From positions 111,325,388-111,389,387 of the forward strand of contig OY829326.1 of NCBI GenBank assembly GCA_963691655.1: a stretch of 64,000 nucleotides of DNA, in the 5' to 3' direction. The notes under the pieces were generated by a model. That model ran no database searches. It was not told the DNA's origin and was given only the letters and a program-made list of their open reading frames with translations. The position numbers were made by a program, and so were the translations under genes. Position 1 is the first letter of the stretch. Each line of letters opens with the position of its first letter. Below, in pieces: positions 31,930 to 43,099 of the stretch. This stretch comes from Toxonevra muliebris. Lineage: Eukaryota > Arthropoda > Insecta > Diptera > Pallopteridae.

Positions 31930-33880
31930 TTCAATGAAATTCACTGAGTCACTACGTTTGCTTTACCACCGTAAAATTTTAGTATGCCAACACCGAATTT
32001 CTTTACCTCGCCAATATTTCAAGATATCCCAATCTAATTGTACCCAAATCACCTCCTGTTACTATATTTGGACTTAAGTAACATGAGCATCGATTAGTAA
32101 GCTTTTTGCTAGTGGTTCTAATTAGTCAGACTTTTGTAAATCTGGATATCTGAGACATATCTGAGTACCGGATATGAGATCCGAACTATCTGCAAAAATG
32201 CGTTACTCTTTGCATAAATGATAATTCCAATCACACGCAAAAAACAATGCTTAGCAGCAGTTGAAGAAGCAAGTATGTCAAAAATCTTTACTGCGGTTTC
32301 GGTTGCCGTTTTGACACTATTCTTTTATTTCCCCAGTAGGGTTGCAATGCCCAAATAGTCCAAAATATCTGAATATTTACTAGCTATCAGGATGCTTAAT
32401 TGCATTTTTATTGCTGGAGATATGACTAAGAATATAGAAAAAAATATTGTTATTTATTAATTTTCTATATCTCTGAAAATAAGTGAATTTCAAGAAACAT
32501 CTAGTTTTATATTTGTTTCTGAATCTTATGGCTTAAGTTCCAGTTTCTTTATCAATACTTTTTTAAATTAAAGTGTTTCTTTTTCTGCTCGTTTCAGTTT
32601 GAGCCTGATTTACAGTTCTTAATTTGAAAGATATATAATGGTTTAAAAATGCAATGTATATAATAGTCTCACTAGTCGTATTAAATTGCTACTTGCATTA
32701 AATTCAACAACCATTTTAGTTTCTCAAAAGATTCCCTTAAAGCTATGTTTATAAATTCATTTCACCTTCTTTTGGTAATATTTGTTCAACTCTTCAAGTG
32801 AAATGCAACAAAATCTTTAAGTGTTGAAATAAACATTAAATATTCAAGTGTGTGCTTTATACTTTAAATGCAACAAAGTGAAATACTTACACACTGAAAT
32901 CATGTTTATTTTCGTAAAATATATTTCAGTTGCTTAGTAAAATAAGGCTTTAGAAATATATATATATGTATATATGTACGAATATGCAGGTACAATTTTG
33001 CTTAAGGAGCTTAAAATTTTCATTTTGAATAAGAACTAGAAGACATTTGATTGAATGAACTAAGGAATTTATATTAAATCCAAATGTCAAAAACTCTATC
33101 AAATTTATTTAACAAATAAAGACCTTCACTGTTATTTAATACATTTCATACTATATACAATAGTCAAGTTAATATCCTAAGGAATTAGTTTTGCATAAAC
33201 AATGGGCTTAAATTGTTGATTTGCTACATCAACTTTAATTTTACTATTATTTAACCGTGACATGAATTGAGAAAGTGAAAATCATTATATTTAGTTTACA
33301 TTCTCATGCTTCCATAAATCAGAAACTAGGTAAACTGTAGCCCGCTGCTGACAATGATTGGCATTTTGGCAAAGCATACATGCAAAAATATGCGGGAGAT
33401 ATTTTTTGTTTTGGTTTGTTTATGCATTTAAGCGTAAAGTGTTGAAATTTAGCTGCCAGATATTGTGTGACTTCTAGCGCGATTGTGCTGACGCTCGCCT
33501 TTAGGTATGTTTGATAACACTTTTTGGGTTATGGCCAAAAATGAAGGGCAAGTTTTCTTGGCAAATATATGTAAAGATTATAAGTATCAGATGAAAAAAG
33601 CTCATGGAAAATAATAGTTTTAAAAAAAATCAATATCTCAGAGAAGAGTTGGAAGAACTAAACTCAAAAAACTAGCAAAAAATAAGCCTTTATGCTATAG
33701 TAAGATTAACTTACCTCCCACTATCACATTTCATTTTAAAGAATATCGTTTTTTTTTTTTTTTTTTTTTTTTTTGGCAATTTAAATTTTTAATAACAAAA
33801 ATATTAAACCAATTTAAATAATTTAAGCGTCAAATGAAATGGTGTCATAAAAATAATTCACTGTCAGTGACAGTAGAGAA
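31930..33880. other. Gene-free AT-rich region
   Basis: No gene or clear mobile element seen. Contains a long poly(T) at 33750-33774 and short TA-rich runs near 32958-32975. Confidence 0.5.
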
Positions 33881-33887
33881 AAACAGA

Positions 33888-34001
33888 ATGAATAAAAACG
33901 ATACGGCAGCAGGCGGAACTGCTATGCAGGCAGCAAGTTGGTACTCACACAGCGACTTTATGGAATGCGTCGCTAAAATATTCCAAAGAGACAACAAATA
34001 A
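33888..34001 (+). CDS. Speculative 37-codon small ORF
   Basis: A GC-richer patch in AT-rich surroundings encodes 37 residues (starting MNKNDTAAGG, ending FQRDNK) before TAA at 33999. No signal peptide, membrane segment or known motif is recognisable. The composition contrast is the only argument; it could be a lone exon, a small ORF or chance. Confidence 0.15.
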   Translation: MNKNDTAAGGTAMQAASWYSHSDFMECVAKIFQRDNK

Positions 34002-34032
34002 AGTGAAATCCTTTATAAAATAACTACCACAG

Positions 34033-34065
34033 ATGTATGTATATATACGTTTATATACATATCTG

Positions 34066-34096
<31 letters not shown>

Positions 34097-34100
34097 ACCC
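34033..34100. repeat. TA/TATG microsatellite
   Basis: Alternating TATATA with TATG units; the pure TA core lies at about 34067-34084. Confidence 0.8.
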
Positions 34101-34455
34101 GTATCATACATGAACATATTGTTCATGTGTATGTAAACGTATAAAAAGTCAAAAACAATTTAACTTATACCTTGGCCAACGGTGCGTATCAGTAATTTAA
34201 TAAAAAATATTATTATTGCAACGAAAATATTTGCAAATGCTTTTTGTTGAATTTCTTTTAATGAATAAAAAAGTTAATACTCATAATTAAATATGATTTC
34301 TTAAAGGAACTGCTATATATAACGTTATTCATTATGTTCGCTTCTGAATGTGATCCGAGTTGACTGCAAGCGTCTAACAATTGTTCAAGCCAATTGTTGT
34401 TTTCATAACTTGGATGATACCGAAATGATTGCCAATTTAAGTTTACCCGGCTCTA

Positions 34456-35984
34456 TTATTATTATTTGATGGAAGGACGATTCGAAAGTCAGGCACTGCG
34501 ACCTAAAAGATCTACTGTACCAAAGCCCCAAGAAAGAAAGAAAGAAAGGAAGAGAGAAAGAAAGATAGATAAGAAGCATACCCACACTCAAAAAAAAGTA
34601 CAATGTAAAGTTGATATTTTTGTAATGTTATTTTTAATTTAAAAACAAAAATGCTAGTTTAATGGCAAAAAATATCAGATTGATATGTTTTGTGTTGAAT
34701 TTACATTAAAACTATCATATTGATAATAATTCGTTTTATATTGGCATGTCAAATTATAATGTTGAAATTACATTAAAAATGTTCTTATTTCTTAATACAT
34801 TTTTCATGTAAAGTTGATATTATCCTGAGCAAATTTAAGATTCAAAATTTAAATAGGCTGGTATGGTATTAAAAATTAAGACTGGCAATACTTTTTGCAT
34901 AAGTATAACATACAAAATTTTGACTGATAACACTTTTTAATTATGAAATAGTTTTTCGAGTGCTTGTGGTTGCGGTGGTGCACAATAAAATAAAAGTGTG
35001 AAAAAATAAGATTAAAAAAAATTAAATAAAAATAAAATATTAATATATAATAAAAATGTTTAAAAAGTATTACAAGTGAATTAAATATAAAAAGTGCAAA
35101 TAATGAACTTCTTTTATTAATAGGAATTTATTTCTCCGCGGCCATTTCGTTCTGCGTTATTGAGAATATTATTCGTTAAATGCGCCAAACTTAATTTTTA
35201 GAAGCGGATTCCACACCTACCGCCTGTAGCGTGATTTCAAAATCGTTTTTATGAATGGAATTGTTTGCGTTTGTATCTATATTATATTATTAATTATTAT
35301 TACTAAAATAAAAAAAATATATAAAATAAAAAAGATTTCTTTATTGTGTTTTATTTACCATTTTAAATTGTCAATTTTACATTAAGTTAATATCAAATTT
35401 ACATTTCGTAATATCATTTATATATTGTTGTCATGTTAATCCAACATTATTGTCATAACAACTTTACATTAATTTTGCTTTATTGTTACATTTTGTCATA
35501 TCCTTTTGACATTTTAAATATCAATATTACATTAAAAAAATGTATTTCTTTTACATTTTCAATATCAAAATTACATTATTTTCTCATCACTTATACATTG
35601 TTCACGTTCAATTCAGTAATGTAAAAATAACATATCGTAATGTCAATTTTGATATTTTTTCATGTTGGCTGAATGTTGTAAACCGTAAATGTTATTTTTA
35701 CAGCTGTTTCATGTACTTTTTTTTTTTGAGTGCAAGCCGAGAATCGAACTCGGGTCTCCAGAAACAAGAGTCTGGCACTCTTCCACTAGACCACAGCTCG
35801 GTGGTTTTGCCATTACCAACCAAGGTGTGTACTTGTACACATTCTTATAATTCTCATCCACTTCAAATCGATAGTGAATATAAGAATTTTATGAGAATCA
35901 ACCACCAGACCAAGACGGGAATCGAACCCGCAACTTTCTGAATGAAAGTCTAGTGCACTATCCACTAGACTATCGAGGTCTTCC
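34456..35984 (-). mobile_element. Dimeric tRNA-related SINE, interrupted by a TIR element
   Basis: A 12-bp duplication TACCCGGCTCTA flanks the unit at 34444-34455 and 35985-35996. On the minus strand it begins with a tRNA-Glu-like head (35982-35908: GTCTAGTGGATAGTGC, GGGTTCGATTCCCG), the body shared with the SINE at 13.6-13.8 kb, and a second tRNA-like unit (35802-35736: GGTCTAGTGGAAGAGTGCC, stem CCAGA/TCTGG, T arm CCGAGTTCGATTCTCGG). A TIR element interrupts at 35732-34585, after which come a (CTTT)n tract, a unique 3' part and a tail of AAT repeats next to the duplication. Retroposition by a LINE is inferred from the tail and long duplication. Confidence 0.8.
34585..35732. mobile_element. 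1.15-kb TIR element with subterminal arrays
   Basis: Ends CACTCAAAAAAAAGTACA and, complemented, CACTCAAAAAAAAAAAGTAC. Inside each end lie degenerate arrays with TACATTAAA and AATATCA motifs, inverted relative to each other (34601-34830 and 35370-35690). No transposase and no clear target duplication. Built like 2971-4027 and 48033-48722. Confidence 0.7.
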
Positions 35985-36229
35985 TACCCGGCTCTAGAAC
36001 AACATCATCGACATCATAGTATATAGAGTGCAAGTATCGATGTTTCTTTCTGTACTACTTTGACGTAGTTATGTGATCATACCATGAGCAGTAAATTATA
36101 GCTATCAGCATTACCAGCATAATTCATATTCCACTCATATGGAGAAAATTTAATTTTTCTTTTAAATTTTCCCACTTTCCGCATGAAAATGAGTATACAT
36201 AATATCATTGAATATTTATTAGACAAATA

Positions 36230-36560
36230 ACAAAACCAAAAATCAGATCGAAATTCGCAATTTCATTTAGACCAAAATGCAGACTGAAATCAAAACCAAA
36301 CACGGATGAAAATTCAAACCACAACTCAGACCGAATTCAGAACAAAAATTTGATCAGAACTCGGATCAAATCTCACTCCAAAAAAGATCAAACTCGGAAA
36401 AATTATAGACCAAAATTCAAAGCAAAGGAAGACTAAAAATCAAATTGAAATTCGGAAAAAAAAGTTAGATCAAATTCAGACTAAAATTTAAAAATCAAGC
36501 TTGAATTCAGATTGAAAATCAGCCCAGAAGTGAAACTAAAAATCAGACCAAAATTCAATC
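36230..36560 (+). repeat. Degenerate minisatellite
   Basis: A-rich units around GACCAAAATTCAGACTGAAAATCA repeat with drift for about 330 bases (for example CAGACCAAAATTCAATCAGA, AGACTGAAATCAAAACC). The complement is similar to 31740-31925. Confidence 0.55.
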
Positions 36561-36716
36561 AGAGAACCGACCCAATCCTATTAACTCTCTAAAAGTAAGA
36601 TATCTATAGAATGATTCAAGATCTTCATATTTAATCCAGTCCAAATGTATCTAATAAACATATTAAGAGTATCTAATAAACAGTTACGCTGTAGAAAGTT
36701 TTTAAACGCCATAACT

Positions 36717-36736
36717 CCTCTCTGGATCCGCCACTG
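36717..36736 (-). mobile_element. Solo Tip100-like hAT terminus
   Basis: CTCTCTGGATCCGCCACTG is the complement of a CAGTGGCGGATCCAG terminus typical of Tip100-type hAT elements and similar to the right end at 61220. The opposite end is not in the neighbourhood. Confidence 0.5.
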
Positions 36737-36739
36737 ATA

Positions 36740-37350
36740 GCAATTTCAACTACAAATTCAAATAGCCAGAAATTCCGCCTGTAGCAAATTCGAATGCCAT
36801 TTTAAAACAGCAGAAAACGTATAGCGTTAGAAATGTCACGCTTATGTTCGATACAGTTTCATGTTTGCGTTTAGTACACATTTTTGACAATCTAAACAAC
36901 TACATCAAAAACAACAACAACAATGATAATATCGCACTCTTAAGCACTATATTTTATGACGCGTACTCTTTATACAAGAAGATAAATGCGTTTTATTTTT
37001 TTGTTTTTGTTTCGTTTTCATATTTGGACATTTTAACGAGTTTTATTTGCTATCCAATAGAAAAGATATGCAAGTAAGTTAAATTGAAGCTTTTGTGTGT
37101 CAGCAACGAATTTAACTCTTCAGTTGGCTCTATAAAATTTATAGTGGGTGTAAATTCCAATGGGCATTTTTTTTTTCTTTTTTTTTTTTTATTATAAAAA
37201 TAAATTTTTATTACATAAGCAAAAGTAATAAAGTCCTTTATCTACTTTTTTTTTCTATTCTTATTTTGTCAAAGTTTCATTATTGTGGTTATATAATTTG
37301 CTTTAAAATGGTATATAAATATTGTTGAGGACATGAACCTCATCGATTTT
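36740..37350. other. Gene-free AT-rich region
   Basis: No supported gene. A 77-codon frame at 36844-37077 (plus) is Asn/Tyr/Phe-rich without a domain. Poly(T) at 37167-37190. Confidence 0.5.
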
Positions 37351-37355
37351 GATTA

Positions 37356-38633
37356 AAGCGCGGTTTACGCAAAATTGACACGCAGGAAAGTTGCTGTATC
37401 TTTTTAACCAGAACACTCAGAATAACAAATAATGCATTAAATAATAAGTTTAATATTGTGTTTTAATACTATCATATTAAAAGATTTAAATTTATTTTTT
37501 GTGCAAAAAGTTCCGGGTATTCCTTTTAATGGACCCCATCAACCTTCGAACATCCGCTCTGGATACTTTTGCGGCTATTTGGTTCCATTTTAGTAACATT
37601 GAATTCACATTTTCGACAATACCTGCATTTTACTTCAACTTATATTTTGTAATAGCCCAGTATTTTTAGATCGGTCGAAGCTGGGGTCAATTGGGTGGAT
37701 TCATATATTTGGGCACTACATCTACTTTATTTGTCTGATACCAATCCATGGTTTTCTTAGAGTAGTGGCACAGGCTAAATCAGGCCAAAACTTCACTGGC
37801 GAATGGTGGTGACGAACAAATGGCAATAGTTGTTTCGAAAGGCACTCTTTGATGTAAATAGCAGACGTCATAGAAGAGGATGTCACAAATGCCCTGGATT
37901 TGAGACCACAGCTGCAAATAGCCTGCCACACCATTGCTTTCTTTGCAAATTTATCCATTTTTATGTACTTGAATTTTGATAGTACATTACCTCGATTCGT
38001 TGCCATATTTGCCAAAATTTTTGACCTGGAAGCTGTTTCAGATCAAATTTTACGTATGATTCGTCATCAACAATAATGCATCCATTGAATTTGGTCAAAA
38101 CATTATTATAAAGAAGACGAGCACGTTTTTTGGCCAGCAATTTCTGTTTGTCTGTTCTATTTGGATATTTTATAGCACGATAGCACTTGAGCCCAGCTTT
38201 TATGCGTATTCGTCTAGCAGTACTTTTGCTAGTATTGAATTTTTTGGGTTTGCTTTTGATGGACCTCAAGATCTTTGCCTTTAATTTTAGGTTAGTGGTT
38301 CCCGTTTTGTTCACAACTTTTTTAGCTCTTTCAACACTAAGAGTTTCTTTATATCGTTTTATAACTCTACATACTGTTCTTTTGGAGATAACACTTTCGT
38401 AATCTTTGAACCAGACCACGACGGATTTTCAATAAATTTGTTCAAAATCAATTTTCTATTTGCAGCTTCCATTGTGCACACAATCACCAACTTGCGATTA
38501 ATTAATATGAAAAATTTATCCACTAACGGTAACGGTATTGTAAACAAATCCCAGTAAAAAATTTGTTGTTCTTATGACTAGGGGCGACGTGGTGACCACA
38601 ACAAAGCGTGCCAATTTGGCGTGAACTGCGCTT
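37356..38633 (-). mobile_element. Tc1/mariner DD37E transposon, family M copy 2
   Basis: 1278 bp; ends AAGCGCGGTTTACGCAAAAT and, complemented, AAGCGCAGTTCACGCCAAAT, with TA at 37354-37355 and 38634-38635. Closely matches copy 1 along its length and keeps the central block copy 1 has lost. Confidence 0.9.
37620..38547 (-). pseudogene. DD37E transposase relic (family M copy 2)
   Basis: Frame 38547-38359 gives the N-terminus up to SGSKITKVLSPKEQYVEL, where a short deletion shifts frame; 38419-37961 continues with the second helix-turn-helix, SKSTARRIRIKAGLKCYRA and CIIVDDESYVKFDLKQL (first Asp). The next frame, 38015-37722, gives AMVWQAICSCGLKSRAF, ECLSKQLLPFVRHHH and KFWPDLA with the second Asp intact. 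A further shift follows, then degenerate NPPN.PQLRPI.KYW. It is better preserved than copy 1 but has at least three frameshifts. Confidence 0.85.
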
Positions 38634-38679
38634 TATGTTTCAATGCACCATTAGAAACCTAATATTTACATACAAAAAC

Positions 38680-38848
38680 ATGAAAATATAAATGGGGTCT
38701 GCCCAGACTCATTGGGTTCCTATGTGACAAGTACACCATAATATTTTTATGATTATCCTAATCTACAGACAACAAAAGTTCAAGTCACTACCTTAATTTA
38801 AAATAGATTTAAATTACAATTAAAATCCGAAAAGGTTTAGCCAGACGC
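38680..38848 (-). mobile_element. MITE-like repeat, family G copy 2
   Basis: On the minus strand GTCTGGCTAAACC, TTTTAATTGTAATTTAAAT and, at the other end, CTGGGCAGACCCCATTTATA match 24263-24495. It is shorter by an internal deletion. Confidence 0.5.
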
Positions 38849-38859
38849 AATTACCCAAC

Positions 38860-40120
38860 CAAGGGTTAATAAAATTGAAGTTATGCAGTAAGAAGACATT
38901 CGAGGGAACTTATACAGAAATTCACAGTATAATAACAAATCTTTAAAAAACAGTTTTTGAACTGCATAAACATGTAAAAAGATCGCTCTTCACCAAATTA
39001 AAAAACAAACAAAATAAAAAATAATTGAACGAAAACTCTTCTTTGGTTTCTTGCATGTGTTCCCCTTTCTTAGGTACATAATTATGTTATTAGCATAAAC
39101 AATGTGTTCCTCACAAAAATAAAAACGAAAAATTTTCAAATTATAATATTAAAACTATGCACTTGAGTGAAAAGCCATTTCGCCTGCAATTATTTTTACA
39201 TTTCTATGTAGAATTTTTGCAAAGAATTTAATTGTTCATTATGCACTTCCGCTGTGCAAACTAAAAACTATGATTTTTACGGTAGATGGAAAGAAAATAT
39301 TCGAAAAAAAATGTATACGAAGTTTTATTTTATTTTATTATGCCAAACTAATTATACTCACAAAATTATGTAATTTTTTTTTTTTTCATTTAACAAATAC
39401 ACAGTATAAACGGAAACAAAAGTTTTCTTGTTGTATGAGCGAAAATACAAAATACTTCCTTTTAGAAATAAATTTTTCTAGCTCATTAAATTTTGTTGTT
39501 TTAGATTTTTTTTTAACCCAAAATTATTTACACATGAAAGAACTCGTTTTTACAAGTCTTATTATTTGGTTTCTTTCACCGTCATTTTGCTGCTGTACTG
39601 TGGACATTTTTAAATTAATATTAAATGGAAAGGGTAGAGTCGAAAGCAAGTATATGTTTTTGACTCCCTTCCTGGGTGGTTAAGCGTTTGAAATTGACTT
39701 GAGTGTGTTTCTTTGTGATTGTATTCATTAGCCTAACCTTTAAAATTCTTTTTCTTTGCAATAAAGTTGAAAAATAAAAATAGAATTTTCATATAACTTT
39801 ATACTTTAATACATATTTGGCAAAAACTTTAACTTACGACCTTCGATTGAGAGTTTAACCATAAATTCCATGTGACAGAGCAAAAAAAAAAAAAAAAAAA
39901 AAAAAACGTGCTTAAAACTTCGATTGCCTCTTCATGCATTTGCGAGTTTCACATATTTTTACATCGACATAGCATCAAATTTTATCATCTATCAGACAGG
40001 CACATATCTTCACAAACTCATGTATACACAGGGTGTTTTAGTCACGATATCATGGATAAGAGACAGAACGTCACATAAAATTGCACTTTTTCGTACTGTC
40101 TTAAGTCCCGTTTCTCTACT
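38860..40120. other. Gene-free AT-rich region
   Basis: No supported gene. The 137-codon frame at 39270-39683 (plus) is Phe/Leu/Lys/Asn-rich, lacks a domain and arises in T-rich sequence. Poly(A) at 39883-39906. Confidence 0.5.
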
Positions 40121-40126
40121 CTCATA

Positions 40127-40373
40127 TCGCTCATTTACTAAAAGACTGTCATAAGTCAAAAAACACGATTTTTAAGTTAATGATGCAGAATTATTCATTA
40201 TGTCATGCTTCATATTGTGTAAAAATTTCATATTAATATCTTGTAAACTCTGCGCGTGAGAATTATAAGATTTCTTCTTTTTTCTGCAAAGTGGGAGTCA
40301 ATTGAAAACTTTACACGTGTTTTCTGCAAAATCGCGTTTTTTGAGTTATGACAGTCTTTTACTAAATGAGCGA
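40127..40373. mobile_element. 247-bp MITE with ~50-bp TIRs
   Basis: Left end TCGCTCATTTACTAAAAGAC and the complement of the right end TCGCTCATTTAGTAAAAGAC extend inward through TGTCATAAGTCAAAAAAC/TGTCATAACTCAAAAAAC. TA flanks at 40125-40126 and 40374-40375, as for Tc1/mariner-type MITEs. No coding content. Confidence 0.75.
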
Positions 40374-40379
40374 TATGTG

Positions 40380-41890
40380 AAATTTTCAAAGCGAGTTGGT
40401 TTCTTTACTTCTTAGTACTATTTAACTGGTAATAGGTCGTGGAATGCAAAGTAGAAACAATGAAAATAATTATTGTCTTGTTACATCAAAAGTCTGGTAA
40501 GTTACAAAATTAAGAAAGAAAGACAGTAAGAATAGCTTAAAAATGGCGTGCGTTTGAAGGCTGAAAGTTACAGCAAAAAAGCTCAGTTCATAGAAATTTT
40601 TAGTATTTATCAACATTAATTCGGATAAAATACTAAAAATCGGAAATTTAATGGTACAAAATGTCTTGGAAAATCTCGGTATTGTGGAAGAAAATCTGGC
40701 ATATTAAAAAATTGGTTGTGTATTAACGAACACAAGGCAGAAGTGAAAATTCTTGTGAACTAAACGAAACACAAGCAAATAACAAGCAAATGAAATTTTT
40801 CAATCGCTAAATTATTTACTTCATTGGCTTGTGTTTTTTAATTGCAACTCTGTACCGGTATCTTCGATGACAATTGTAGCGAACTCTTTTTGTGTGCGAC
40901 ATCTTCATGTGATTCCTTGGACATTTGCGCCATCTGTATGTGAAATGTATAACTGTCATAAACTTTTAGATGGCGATGCTACATATTGTTCTTTCTGCCA
41001 TAGGCGTGTGTGTGTGAATCGTTTTTTATATAGTTTGCTCGTGAATTCAGTTACGGAATATTGATATTTAGCCCCTCATGCACATTGTTCTACAAAATTA
41101 TGTGGCATTGCAAACTTGCGCCCGACGTCTCATCTGGTTGGTTTTACTCTAGGGACAAGAGAAAAGAAGTTTCACTTCAAAAGGAAAATAAAAGAATTAA
41201 TAAAAAGTCACAAAATCGAAAAGTAACAAGGGTTTTACAGAATGAATAATATCAATGTGGTGGCAAGATTAGCAAATCTAAAAAAAATTGCTTTAGCCTA
41301 CAGTATATTGAGTGATGAATGTACATTAAATCACCGATTAAAAACACAAAACACATTTGTCTGCTCCGAACATGCCTCAGTTCCACAATATGTGGCAAAA
41401 AAAAAAAACAAATCAATTGAATAACAATTTTCCCCAGAAATCAACCTACCAGCTTGTCCTAAAAATTCAGCATATCGTTAGTGAAATACCCTGTGGGTGT
41501 ATTTTGACTTAAATTACAAATACAACTCAATTTTCGATGAGTTCTTAAGGAAGGACGTCCACAAAAATAATATTTTTTTTTCATAATTCTTCCTGAGTGA
41601 GTACTCATTTTAAATAATTTATGTTTGTTTTATAACTTAATATCTTGAGAATTTGAAAAAAACATGTTTAATTAAAATTATTTGCTGCCTGTTGTTCTAG
41701 AGCAGTTATTAATATCAGCGTTTTGCAATGAATCCGGTAACTTGAGAGCAAATAATAAATTAAACAAAAGAGATTTTTTCGTCAGTTGATTAATTAAATT
41801 CATTTAAATTTTTTTCTATAGGTAAGCATTGAAGAAAAATCTCTTTCCCTTCATCATCGTATTTACTATATAAATTCCAAATCTCAGTTA
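40380..41890. other. Gene-free region, some GC-richer patches
   Basis: Frames at 40831-41064, 41061-41249 and 41242-41424 (plus) overlap in succession in a slightly GC-richer patch but show no domain and are not joined by convincing splice sites. No gene is called. TTAACCCTTAAATGCATG at 41896 is a possible but unpaired TTAA-type end. Confidence 0.4.
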
Positions 41891-42169
41891 GTTGGTTAAC
41901 CCTTAAATGCATGAGGTCAGCCATCAGTATGGAGACCAAGCTGCCCTAATGTAAAATCGCTCGCTAAGCACGAATCAGGCATTGATTTTCCTGGAAAATG
42001 TACCATTTCCCCATAACCTCATAATACCTTAGACATCTGTCTCCAGATTTTCGTCTTCGTCCTTGCAGAAAGAGGCGCTTGCCTCCAAACCCTTAGTCAG
42101 GCGTCTTCTTTTTTTGAAGAATTTTCAAACCTCATTCCTGTCTCCATCTCCATCTCGATATGGTCGCAC

Positions 42170-42961
42170 TCACGTCTCTCTTTCATTATTATAAATAAGC
42201 CAAGATCGCACATTGTATGTTTTAAGCTTCGCATCATTATCTTGGTAAAAATTCCATTCGGTGTCAAGCTCCAGTTTTTCCACAGATTCTCGCAAATCCT
42301 TTTTTAAAATATCCAAGTACAATTACTGATTCATTATTCCATCAATCAAATGTAATTTACCTGGATCAGTAGCCGAAAATTAGCTTCAATTCATGACTGA
42401 ACCACCACCGTGTTTGACAATAGGTATCAAATTTCTCAAAAGAAGTTCCTCATTTGGTTTCCTCCAGACGTATCCCCTTTCATCTGACCCAAAAACATTA
42501 AATTTACATTCATCAGTAAACATAAAATTTTTCCAAAAAGAAAATTCTTTGCTTTGTTAAATTCAATCTCTTTATTTTGTTTTGGTTACTTATTAGTGGA
42601 TTGTGTCTAGTAATCCTACCATGTAAATTGGCTTTGGAAAGGACATTTCGAATAGTTAACGTGCTAATTTTTTCCCAAATTTATTTTCAGCTATAACTGC
42701 CAGTTTTGGTGCACTTAGTTTTGGGTCAACTTTCATTTTCATCACCAAAAACCACTCAACTGCCTCTAAAAAAATCTTGTCGTTTGCCGTTTCAGGCCTA
42801 TTTCGAACTTGCTTGGTGAGCATGGTGGAGTGGCTCCTATCAAAAATGTTTGCTATTTCTCGAACTGATTTCCCATCGTTAGAGTATTTTAATACTTGTT
42901 TGACCTTTTTGTCTCCCCATTTGATATACAATAACTTACTTAACTTAACTTTCAAATACAA
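42170..42961 (-). pseudogene. DD34E-type Tc1 transposase relic
   Basis: Frame 42961-42656 begins with a helix-turn-helix (DGKSVREIANIFDRSHSTM) and continues to SAPKLAVIAENKFGKK. Another frame yields SKANLHGRITRHNPLIS, FTDECKFNVFGSDERGYVW (first Asp, near 42511) and LIPIVKHGGGSVM. Beyond a stop comes FYQDNDAKL (second Asp, 42227-42252) and WLIYN. The third block with the Glu is missing. Motif order and GSD..YVWRKPNEE match Tc1-type elements, unlike the DD37E copies. The ends could not be paired; CAAAACTCGGACATTTGGC near 43080 may be the 5' terminus. Confidence 0.75.
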
Positions 42962-43099
42962 TAACTTTCAAATTAACTTTTATTAGATTTTCCTTTATAT
43001 CTTCAAGTTATACAATGAATTTCGCTGTGGTTTGAACAAAGAATTGTAAATATTTTTTAAAGTGTTGCCAAATGTCCGAGTTTTGCGTGCGCAAAAATT

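Noticed and set aside
35540..35941. 133-codon plus-strand frame
   Set aside because: Crosses the end of a TIR element and the antisense of a SINE; typical spurious frame from tRNA-derived sequence.
35736..35982. Functional tRNA genes
   Set aside because: A and B boxes and T arms are clear, but acceptor stems are mismatched and the units lie inside a SINE with target duplications.
39270..39683. 137-codon frame on plus strand as a gene
   Set aside because: Low-complexity Phe/Lys/Asn composition, no domain, no splice context or neighbouring gene.
40831..41424. Three successive overlapping frames as exons of a gene
   Set aside because: No convincing splice sites, no domain and no continuity of reading frame.
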